Of a DNA stretch of 64,000 nucleotides, positions 20,666 to 30,236 are shown in pieces; within the stretch, counting starts at the first letter, position 1; every line of letters begins with the position of its first letter. The position numbers and the translations under genes were made by a program. The stretch comes from Prostheceraeus crozeri. Its lineage: Eukaryota > Platyhelminthes > Polycladida > Euryleptidae. The notes under the pieces are model-generated. The model made no database searches. It worked only from the letters and a program-made list of their open reading frames with translations, and was not told where the DNA came from. Location: positions 1 to 64,000 of the forward strand of contig CAJQUW010007069.1 of NCBI GenBank assembly GCA_907163375.1. Direction: 5' to 3'.

Positions 20666-20877
20666 AAAATATAGCCTAGCTCTCCCTCAATTTAGACGAT
20701 TTTTTTATTTTTTAAAAAATAAATAAAGTTCCCCGACGCGTTTCGTCACGGTGGACAGTATCAAGGGGTGATACTTTCCCCCTTGATACTGTCCACCGTG
20801 ACGAAACGCGTCGGGGAACTTTATTTATTTTTTAAAAAATAAAAAAATCGTCTAAATTGAGGGAGAGCTATATTTTT
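20666..20877. repeat. Near-perfect 100 bp-arm palindrome with hammerhead-like strand
   Basis: Arms 20666-20768 and 20779-20876 are almost exact reverse complements around a 10 bp loop; only a few bases near the outer end differ. The right arm carries GTCCACCGTGACGAAACGCG, which ends in the GAAACGCGT string seen in hammerhead ribozymes of Penelope-like elements. The CUGANGA box is not intact (TTGATACTG stands there). It may be a fold-back transposon or an inverted pair of Penelope-like ends. Confidence 0.85.
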
Positions 20878-21820
20878 GTACATTCTTCTTTTAATCATCA
20901 TAAGCGGTACCTCGAAGTTCCAATCTAGAAAATTGATTTTCAAGGACCCTTATATTCTTATGATTAATGTCTACACATATTTATTTATAAACCCAATGCA
21001 AGTAAAGTGTTAAGTTTTTTTTATGAAAGCTCTAACTTTGCAGGCACGTTTTATGCTCACATTTTTGAATGCTTACAGCTAAACCACTATAAGACTGACG
21101 TTTCGTAAACTTGGAATATAGTTCTAAAATCAGGAGCTCGAGAACTGACGTTTGCAAATGCTTCTATTTACCATTCTCTATATGACATGTCATTCCAACT
21201 TTTGTCGCAATAAAAATTATTCTCTTCAGTCATCTGCTAAGTTACAGGCTTATGAGTTGCCAGTGGCACATTAAACGTAAGGACGTATTCTAAAAAAATG
21301 TGGTGCACACTCGTGCTTGAGAATTGTGTTCTGAGAATGAAAGTGTGCACATGAGCTTTTCTGTGACTATGTGACAAATATTCCAAAATCAAGATCTAGA
21401 TCAAGATTCGATTGAAGCATAATTAAGTCTTTAAACATATACAAGATGCAAATACCTACATCTACCACATATTGTACAAGCATCATTTGAAGCCTACGGC
21501 ATTCATTTAGTCTGTTGATGCAATAAATACCGTAATGATGGAGTTGCAATTCGAAAGAGGATGTGACTTACTGACTACTTGCGCGTTATTTGTCTCAATC
21601 AGCCCTTCAAACAAAAGCATTTTTCATGGCTTTTCAATTGTGTTGGAGTAATTGTTACGAGAAATTATTAACCTTGGCAGCTAATTTATAGATTAAAAAA
21701 TATCGCTCCAAATCGGCAATTCCAAATATGCCACAATGGCAACTAATGCGGATAAATACGGTACTTTTGTCTCAGTACGCACTTAACAGGTCATGCTTTA
21801 TATTATGTGTTTTATTAATA
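20878..21820. other. No gene seen
   Basis: Unique AT-rich sequence up to the Tc1 left end; no frame or repeat recognised. Confidence 0.5.
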
Positions 21821-22033
21821 CAGTCAATATCACATTATTAGTCACCCCCCCTTTTTTTCTCTCATTTTCCATTTGGACGGAAGCATATCCTAACGGCAAA
21901 TAAACAAATCATACTAGAATCAATGGACCATTATTCTAGGCATTTTAGACGCTATGTTTAGTTTCCAGTGATATTATCTTTTTCAATTGATGAACTTTTT
22001 TATTTACCAGCCGTTTCATATTATTAGTCACCC
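21821..22033 (+). repeat. Left TIR of Tc1-like element with two direct repeats
   Basis: The outer repeat, near 21830-21847, and the inner repeat, near 22020-22034, share ATTATTAGTCACCC. These are likely transposase-binding sites. Confidence 0.9.
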
Positions 22034-22350
22034 GTGATACATTTTTGGAATACATGCCTCAGTCGCAAACATTGAAAGAATTTATATTTTCCTCGCACAA
22101 TAATCAGTTTCATATCTGTCACCTGTAAGTGAGGATTGGGTTAAAATGGCTAGCAAAATAATGCTGACGTCACTACTTGAGGAAGACATCGTATGCTGTG
22201 TCAATATTTGAAGAACTGCTTGCTGATTGGTCCATTAAATAGCAATGCACTGACAATAACGCTTATCAGACTCTCCCTAACAGTCACTTCTCCATTTCTC
22301 GGTGCGGCGTACTCTGTCACACTGAACATGGGTCGTAAAACGACATTTCA

Positions 22351-23312
22351 ATGTTCACCAAAGGCGAAATTTTATGGGTTCTGGCTGCTGGACGATGGAC
22401 TATTAATGTGATTGCCCGTGTTTATGGCATTTCGAGGCGGACAGTGCAGAGAATAAAGAAGAATGGAATGAAGAAAAGCAATAGACTGGGAAAATGTGGA
22501 CCAAAACGCAAAACTAGTGTGTCAGCTGATCGTCGCCTCTGTCGCTTTGTAGCCTGTAACCCAAATGCTACACTATCGGAACAATATGAAATTATGGCCA
22601 CTTCAGGTTTTGCGGTTTCGAGGAGTACGATTTTTCGAAGACTTATTGAAAATGGATTCAAGTCTGTCGTATCACTCCGAAAACCTCGACTGACTGCGAA
22701 AATGAGAAAATCCAGACTTCAATGGGCCAAGGATCATTTAAATTGGTCAGTTGAAGACTGGAGCAAAGTTTGTTTCTCAGATGAATCTTCGTTCCAATGT
22801 AAGGATGCGGGACATCGGCGTGCATGGCAACAACCCGGGACCGAAAAACCTACATTTCCAACTGTTAAATTCCCTACAAAGGTGATGATATGGTCATTCA
22901 TTTCATACTATGGACCTGGCCGACTTCATGTTGTCGAGGAAACAATGAATGCCAAGAAGTGAGTCCTGGAACATCGTCTTCTACCTCAACTACCGTACAT
23001 GAATGGCATACTGAGGATAATTGGGTATTTATGCAAGATGGTGCGCCCATGAACTTCTTGCGATCCCATGACATACAAGTTCTCCCATGGCCGGGAAATA
23101 GCCCGGATATGAACCCCATAGAAACGCTATGGGGCATCATTAAAGCACGTCTTAGTGGCCAAACGATCAAGACAAAGCAGGAGTTGATTGCAGCTTTAAT
23201 AAACGCTTGGCACCGCGACGACTCATTAACAACAACTTGTCAACGTCTTATTGATTCCATGCCTAGTCGTGTCGCGGCCCTCGTTGCGGCAAAAGGCGGA
23301 CATACAAAGTAA
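22351..23312 (+). pseudogene. Tc1-like transposase, inactivated
   Basis: The N-terminal helix-turn-helix (IARVYGISRRTVQRIKK) is followed by a second DNA-binding helix region (LIENGFKSVVSLRKPRLTAK) and the first catalytic Asp in VCFSDESSFQ. The second Asp (FMQDGAPMN) and the Glu (SPDMNPIETLWGIIK) lie in another frame. A TGA follows the codon for NAKK near 22961 and a frame change comes soon after. Only about 27 residues separate the second Asp from the Glu where 34 is usual, so some seven residues are missing after QDGAP. It would have cut and pasted the surrounding element. Confidence 0.92.
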
Positions 23313-23438
23313 TGACAGTGTTTGTGATTCGTTTCCGCTAAGTTTTTTTTTGAATCTTTTTGAATTACAGGTAGCTACCTATACTTCTGTATAGCATGGA
23401 AGCAAACGACTTTTTTGTTGTATGAACAGGACGCTCTA

Positions 23439-23515
23439 TTGATATATAAATACTGATATATAAAATATATTATAAAATTATATATATATATATATATTGA
23501 TATATAAAAATATGG
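23439..23515. repeat. AT/TATA microsatellite
   Basis: Runs of TATATATA between the transposase gene and the right terminal repeat of the Tc1-like element. Confidence 0.85.
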
Positions 23516-23778
23516 AACTATTGAAAACAATGCTATATATACCTGCCAGGCAAAACAGAGAAGTAAAGTCAAAAAATATCATATACCTGTAAAAAACCGA
23601 TAAGTTAAGAAGTTAGGTAAGCCATCATGACTTCAAAGACACTTAAAGATGGCAGATATGAAATAGCATAGCACCAGTATTGTCATAGAGACATTCTTTA
23701 ATTGATTATAGTGTGAAGAGAACGAAAGTTATTTCTATATGTGTGACTTAAACACACTTTCCAAAAAATGCTCCAAGG

Positions 23779-23990
23779 GGTGCCTATTAATATGACACGG
23801 CTGGTAAATGAAAAAGTTCATCAATTGAAAAAGATAATATCACTGGAAACTAAACATAGCGTCTAAAATGCCTAGAATAATGGTCCATTAATTCTAGTAT
23901 GATTTGTTTATTTGCCGTTAGGGTATGCTTCCATCCAAATGGAAAATGAGAGAAAAAAAGGGGGGTGACTAATAATGTGATATTGACTGT
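23779..23990 (-). repeat. Right TIR of Tc1-like element
   Basis: Reverse complement of 21821-22033 with scattered changes. The inner direct repeat (GGGTGCCTATTAATATGA) is more diverged than the outer one (GGGTGACTAATAATGTGA). Confidence 0.9.
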
Positions 23991-25954
23991 ATATCTGTGA
24001 ACTAGTGTTGTAATTCTATATTGTATTCAAAGATATTTAATGCAAGTTTGTTTATCTATATAACGTGAAACTTCATATTTCTCTTTACATTTTCCATTAT
24101 TTGTCCACTTAAAGCTCTAGCTCACTGACTTATACCTACAGCCTCCCAAACCGTGAACATCATTCTGTTTGCTGAAAGTACGTGGGCCGTTATAAGTAAG
24201 ACGGATAAACGGATAAAAAATTTCGATAAACGGACATTGGGCTATTGTGAGCAAATGTGGACCAAACCTAAAACAGCTCTCCAGCATTACAAAATGAAAT
24301 TGACATCATTCAAGCGTCAGGATGCTCGTTTGTATGTTATACATGTAGAATTGTTCTGAGACATAATGCACTTTGTGCTAGCATGAATGATGCCGGGTAA
24401 TTTGCCTTATTCACATGACTTCTGTCGAGTCTTCATCGCCTTACTTACAAGACTGCGATTTAATCGACCTCAGCAGATATTGATAACGGATTACTTCTCT
24501 GAGGCATCTTGTCGTTTTGGTGTACTGAACAGCTGCCGACGCATTTTCTTGAACGATACAGTTGATCCTGATACTGATACAGTTGATACTGAGAGCACTT
24601 AAATCACGATTGTTTACAAGGGATGCTTTGCATCTTATAGGTACATATAGTGGCCATAGTTGTTCACAATATATGTCTACTGACCTATGCTGGTATATCA
24701 ACTGAAATATAGGCCTGCCACAATTGTTTGACTAGGCATGTAGGGTTATTTTGCAAATTAATTAGACCTACTATTTGCCCAGTCTGAAAACGATGCAACA
24801 CCTGGACTTATTTCGTGTCGGCATTTTTAATTCACCGTCCTTGCTGGTGGTCGAGTAGAACATACCCAAGGGGAAATTTCACAGCAAATCTTGGTAAGAT
24901 TCATACTGAATCTTGTTCTGGTTCCAGTATCAAACTTTGAAAATCATGCAAGATATGCAAGGAATACCAAGTTTTTCTCATCAGTTCCTTCATGAATCAG
25001 CCCTTTTCTGTTGCAAAATTCTTGCTGTTTCATAATGGTTCCAGAACAAAACTTACAAAAATATCGCGCACACATTATAGACAGCAAGATCCCCGCTGGT
25101 AGGTTTCATAATTCCACTGATTTCCCATAAAATTAGCCTGATTCCAGCAATAATCTTGGTAAATCTTTCATTTTCCTTAATAAATCAGTACTATTACACT
25201 GATACTATTAATCAGTGTATTACTAGTATCAAGTTAATTGCATCTTCCGAACTCTCCGTAACACTGAGAGAGGAGAATCGAACTCCTGATGCAAATAAAT
25301 GGCATAGTATCGATAAATGTCTAAAATGTCATGTTAAGACCTGAAGTGGAAAAAAGGAGATGGTTGTCGTGCCTAAGCTATGGAGTTGAGTAGAGATCGG
25401 AAAACATTCGGTTGATTAGCATAGGCTTTTATTGACTGAAAACGGAACTACGACTGTTGCGACAATTTGAAAAGTGACTACATAAAACAACATAGAGAGT
25501 TCATACTAATAGTACTGCTAAACAATCACAATGCACGACACTCGCCCCCAGTCTATAAAGTTTGCATAGTATGCAAAAACAGTCACATGAATTTAGGTTG
25601 AGCTTTTTCTTAACAGTCTCGACACTTGTATGGTATGGAAGACATTTATTTACAAACAGGTTACAGCAATCACAGCAGCAGTACTATTACTATTAATACG
25701 ATAATCAGTACTATTAAAAAATTTGAGATTCATGCAGATCCTTAATAAGACAGTAGATCAAAAAACTTCAATATGATTTTCAGTAACTTAGGTACATCTT
25801 TGGCTTAAAATAGAGCCATAAATACCTCTCGCGACGTGCCACCAGTTATCTGAAAACTGAGGTGAAGGATGAGGCCATACTGGGCTGAAGTGACTATATT
25901 TTGCAGCAGTCAATCTTCTTCCCTCTTGTGTTTCTATGCCGACAAAAATAACTA
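23991..25954. other. No gene seen
   Basis: Unique-looking DNA with short frames only. At about 25190-25225 partly repeated ATCAGTACTATTACACTGAT-like words recur. A lone B-box-like word (GAGTTCGATTCTCC, minus strand) near 25268 has no matching A box. Confidence 0.5.
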
Positions 25955-26477
25955 CCGTGAAATGGGGTGACTTTGCCACACGGGGTGACTGCCATTTTAT
26001 AAAAAATACAGATGTATTATTTATTATACTGAAAGGAAAGAAAATGATGACTATCTAGCGCAACTAAGCGAGAGTCTGTTTATTAATTTACTGAATCAAA
26101 CCGCTAAAATTATGAAGACAGTGGTGAGTGTGTCCAATAGTCCTCTTTCTCTGCATCGATGAAAAGTGGGAAATGTCGCTCTTAAACTTCCATCTGGTGC
26201 ACTATTTTTGGGACAAGTACCCTTTTTCGGATATGAATAATCTGTCGCTGCAATATACATAGTTGCCATTTCACATGATTAGGATAGTTAGAACATTTGT
26301 GCATGCATATAAAAAATCGATGGCAAAGTCACCCCAACCAGTTTTGCAAGCAATGAATGAAACATCAGCACAATATTATCCTATCTCTTCTATTTCATGC
26401 AATTGTCTATGATTTATTCTATCTTTTTCTCTTCGGTATAATTTTGTATCCATCGGTACATTACCTTTCAGCTGACG

Positions 26478-27989
26478 ATGCCCAGACAATACAAGCGAAA
26501 ACTGGGTGCTCGTCGATACGTCGACTACAGCCTCGAAACTTTAAATAAAGCAATTGAAGCAGTAAATAGCGGCCAGAAAGTGAAGCCGGTAGCTCAGCGG
26601 TTCAGCATTCCGCGAAGAACTTTGGCAAACAAAGTCAAGGGACGCCACATCAAGAAAGTTGGGGGACAAACGATATTTACACAGGAAGAAGATTCGCTTG
26701 TGCTACATATTCTCAAATGCGCGGAATTTGGCATGCCACTTGATTTGCTAGACATTCGCATGATTGCATAGAACTACCTGGATCATTATGGACGAAAAAT
26801 CCATTGCTTTCAAAGCAATTTGCCTGGAATCGATTGGGCAAAAACATTCTTGACGAGACACAAGAAAGATTTGAGAGAAAGAAGATGTCAAAACGTCAAA
26901 CGGGCCAGAGCCAAAGTTGGACGAGAACAAGTAGAGGAGTACTTTTCGCATCTTGAGCGATCATTGAAAGATGTTCCCCCTAGCAACATTCTTAATTATG
27001 ATGAAACCAATTGCTCTGATGATCCGGGTACGAAGAAAATGTTGTTCAGAAGAGGCTGCAAATACCCTGAACGCATAATTAACTCCAGCAAAGGCTCCAT
27101 TTCCATCATGTTCGCTGGGTCGGCATCTGGACAATTACTGCCACCATATGTAGTCTACAAAGCTACTCATTTATGGCAATCTTGGACCGAGGGCGGTCCT
27201 CCTGGAGCGCGATTCGGAAGAACGAAGACCGGGTGGTTTGATGCGGCAAACTTTGAAGAATGGTTTACAAGGATTGTTCTTCCCTGGGCTCGAAGACTTG
27301 AAGGAACCAAAGTTATAATTGGCGACAATCTCAGTTCACATCTGTCACTGTCAGTTATAGAATCATGCGAAGAGATGCAAATAAGATTTGTATTGCTTCC
27401 AGCAAATTCTACACACTTGCTGCAGCCTTTAGATGTGTCATTTTTCGCACCACTCAAAAAGAAATGGAGATCTATTTTAGAGGAACACAGAATCAAGAAC
27501 CCTCAGTCAGCCGGTCTTGAAAAGTCGAAGTTCCCTGGACTTTTAAAAAGTCTCTGCGACCAAATCAATTCAGAGTCGAATCTCAAAGCTGGTTTCAAGG
27601 CTTGCGGCATCGCTCCTTTCAATCCCGAGCTTGTCCTCCAAAAGATCCCGAACAACGACCATAATACTTCAGATAGCACTTCCCTCAACGAGTCAATAAG
27701 TGATACATTGCTTGAATACCTCCAGACAAGTCGATATGGTCAAAGAAAAACTGTTGATGACAAGGAAACCGTCAAACCGAAACGCAAGCGACTGGATGTC
27801 CTTCCAGGGAAATCAGTTTCTTCTGCTGAGCTAAGACAAAATACTGCTCTTGAAATTAGTTCAATCTCATCTGGGGAAAGTCAGTCGGAAAGCAGTTCAT
27901 CAAGTGAAAACGAATCAGATTCAGAGACGAGTACCCTTTTGTGTTCTATTTTGCACTATGGCACAATGATGTTCTCAATAATCTCATAG
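26478..27989 (+). pseudogene. Pogo/Jerky-type transposase (HTH_psq + DDE_1), near-intact
   Basis: The first 70 residues form a Psq-type helix-turn-helix (PVAQRFSIPRRTLANKVKG). A TAG at about 26769 interrupts the frame, and reading then continues in the same phase with a CENP-B-type helix (PGIDWAKTFLTRHKKDL). The DDE core shows ILNYDETN, VIIGDNLSSH and LPANSTHLLQPLDVSFFAPL, so all three acidic positions appear present (the third as Asp). A conserved WRSILEEHR block and a Ser/Glu-rich tail follow. The protein would bind the terminal repeats and move the element. One stop and an uncertain 3' splice site are the visible defects. Confidence 0.9.
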
Positions 27990-28160
27990 GCTGTAGTCTA
28001 ATAGTTTTCGACAATAATCGCCTAGAACTTAATAAATTTCCATGATTTCAGATTAAAAACTGATTATTCAACATTACTGTACTAGGGAATTAAATGAATC
28101 TCCTTTAGGCCAAGTCAACAAACAGGTTCCAGTTTTTGCTTTCCTTAGCTCCTTGGTAGA

Positions 28161-28537
28161 TCATGATGTCGGAACATCATTCCAAACAAAATGATTGGAT
28201 TGCATTTGTGTATGATCAATGGTATATTGGTCAAGTTGAGCAAGTTGATGCTGAAAGCGGGAATCTGCAAGTGATTTTCATGCAAAATCTGTCGCGGAAC
28301 AGGTAAGCTCTTAGAAAAAAATCATTGTCAGGTGTTTCAATTTTCATCAATTACAGATTCAAATGGCCATCAAAGATTGACCGACAAAGTGTAAAGGCAA
28401 CTGAAGTACTCCACCGTCTGGCCAACATTCCATTTCAACCAGCATCGTCTTCTTCCACCAGAAACGTCTCTTATCAACTGAACGAGACTGAATTTGAACT
28501 GATCGATAAGAAATTCTCTGAATTGTGCGACGAATGA
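28161..28537 (+). CDS. Two-exon C-terminal module of pogo-type transposase
   Basis: Exon one (28161-28302) reads NDWIAFVYDQWYIGQVEQV and QVIFMQNLSRN and ends at AG/GTAAGC. A 54 bp intron ends in TTACAG. Exon two (from 28357) continues FKWPSKIDRQSVKATEVL and stops at 28537. The codon for Arg spans the junction, and the joined protein gives a W-x-G-x-V beta-barrel followed by FKWP. Several Jerky/Tigger transposases have a C-terminal module of this kind. It may be spliced to the main transposase or made separately. Confidence 0.65.
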
Positions 28538-28924
28538 GGATGACCCTGAGCTTGAGCTGATTGCTAAGTAATTCTTTGAGCTGTACGACGTGTCATAAAC
28601 GTGTTTTTGTAAGCCGTGTTGGCTGTTTATTTTGTTAATAAATAGTTTAGATCATTTCCAGCGTTTTAATTCTGCTCCATGTAAGGTTCACATTGAGAAA
28701 TTTTAAAGTGGCTATGTCACCCCAAAACGCGGGGTGGCAAAGTCACCCAACATTCTTTAAAAAAAACATAGAAACACAAGCTTAATTAATCCGATGACTA
28801 CATATCACAAAAGTACGACTATATACCCATGCTACGGACAAAAGAACATGAATAAATAACTTGATGTCTTTTAGAACCATACGCGACAAGTTAAAAAAAG
28901 TGGCAAAGTCACCCCATTTCACGG

Positions 28925-29280
28925 TATGTATTTCAATTACTACTCGGAACCGAAGAAATTCCTGAGATTTTTAGAGTAACAGCAATTGAGATTTTTCATC
29001 TTGCGATGCCGAATCAGACCGGTGCCGGTCTCGCCGGTAAAAGTTTGTATACGGACAGGACCAGTTACAACAGTGAAAATAACGCAATCCTACTTAACTC
29101 AAGTTGAGACAATGAGAAAGCTAAATCTTAGAAATCAAGAACACCTTGTGATTTCTGGCACTCCAACCTGCCCCACCCCAAAACTTTGTCCTTTAACTTT
29201 AAAGAGGGTGGGTTCGGGGGACGCCCACGTATCCGCGCGTAAAATTCTCATGCCTATCAATAGTCTTGAATATACAGGAT
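28925..29280. other. No gene seen
   Basis: Short gap between the pogo element and the next MITE; nothing recognised. Confidence 0.45.
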
Positions 29281-30222
29281 ATAGGGGAGAATGGGGTGAC
29301 ATGGCAGTATTTTTGACAATCATCCCTCATGTCCAGATTGTGAAAACAAACTAAAAATGAATACTTTATCCGTATTACCGTACTTTCTGGTCTATAGGGC
29401 GCGACTTTTTTACTTGGATACAGCCAGTGCGCCTTATCTGCGGAGTGCGCCCTATCTAAGGTTAAATTAGAATTTTTAGTTCGGTAGAGATTAGTAGGCA
29501 TTCATTTACAAGTATTGTAAAGTACTTATTATGATTTAAAAGTATCCTGGGAGCAAGTGCCAGAAAAGGTTATTCGAAGTGGCTACAAGAAAGAGTTAGG
29601 GGCGTCATTTTCTTGACATTGATTTCGTCACCGAACCTTAATTCAGTTACCGAAGCCAATAGTGATAAGTGAGTATCACACTTGAGACGAACATTGATTG
29701 TAACACTGAGACGAGTCTTGATTCAGATACCGAGGTGAATATTGAAGTGAATAGTGAAACTTCCTGCGTGCAGGTGAACCAACCATTTCATACACAAGAC
29801 TCTGACATGTAGCTTCTGTTGGTTTAGCTGAGCCTTATGTATTGGAATATTCTTTGGCTATAATGACAATCATGAACCTTCGTGGTTTTTCAAGAGACCT
29901 ATTACAACATAGCTTTTGCTTATTCTAAGCTACCGGTAGTGCTTCAATCGGTGAAATTAGCTTCAATTATTGTTTCCTACTGTACAAGATATCATCTAAA
30001 AGTAGGTATACATGTGCGCCTTAACCGCGAAATGCGCCTTATCTGTTGACAAAATACGAAATTATCTAAAAATCGGCTTGTGCGCCTTATAGGCCGGAAA
30101 AGTACGGTACATAGCGTATTTCTCAACTTTTTGTACAGGTCAAAATAATGTGATAAGAGTTCTTGACCTTCTGATTTTGATTTTTAAAAAAGTTCAAAAA
30201 CTGCCATGTCGCCCCATCGATG
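29281..30222. mobile_element. Short pogo-related MITE, split by a second MITE
   Basis: Left end ATGGGGTGACATGGCAGTAT (from about 29291) and right end CTGCCATGTCGCCCC are inverted repeats. The family is related to the 25955 element, which shares GGGGTGAC. Only about 200 bp belongs to it; the rest is the insertion at 29378-30107. Exact ends and TA duplication are uncertain. Confidence 0.6.
29378..30107 (+). mobile_element. Deleted Tigger-type element with CCGTAC...GTACGG ends
   Basis: Starts CCGTACTTTCTGGTCTATAG and ends with CCTTATAGGCCGGAAAAGTA plus CGG, flanked by TA. Extra TGCGCCTTAT words sit inside both ends. A remnant of the transposase C-terminus is readable: VSWEQVPEKVIRSGYKKE near 29548 and an acidic tail ending TQDSDM near 29810. 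It is therefore an internally deleted autonomous-type element. Confidence 0.85.
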
Positions 30223-30236
30223 GGGTGACATGGCAG
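30201..30236. repeat. 36 bp near-perfect palindrome of two MITE ends
   Basis: CTGCCATGTCGCCCCAT meets its reverse complement head to head through ATCGAT, with one mismatched pair. It looks like two terminal repeats of the GGGGTGAC family joined. Confidence 0.85.

Larger units (their letters stand above)
21821..23990 (+). mobile_element. Tc1/mariner element with long IR/DR terminal repeats
   Basis: The 2.17 kb element begins CAGTCAATATCACATTATTA, ends with its complement and is flanked by TA on both sides, the Tc1/mariner target duplication. Each terminal inverted repeat is about 213 bp. It contains two direct copies of ATTATTAGTCACCC near its outer and inner ends, the IR/DR layout known from Sleeping Beauty-like elements. 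The transposase gene between them is damaged, so the copy is non-autonomous. Confidence 0.93.
25955..28924 (+). mobile_element. Pogo/Tigger-type DNA transposon
   Basis: Termini CCGTGAAATGGGGTGACTTT and the matching reverse complement end exactly at flanking TA dinucleotides, the pogo target duplication. The 2.97 kb interior holds a CENP-B/DDE_1-type transposase and a spliced accessory module on the same strand. Extra GGGGTGAC words occur near both ends (about 25978, 26325, 28716 and 28739) as subterminal sites. The copy has at least one stop in the transposase. Confidence 0.93.

Noticed and set aside
20770-20815. Working hammerhead ribozyme
   Set aside because: The GAAA side is present but the CUGANGA core box is altered, so only a resemblance is claimed.
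25260-25285. tRNA or SINE B box on the minus strand
   Set aside because: An isolated B-box-like word without an A box or repeat partner.
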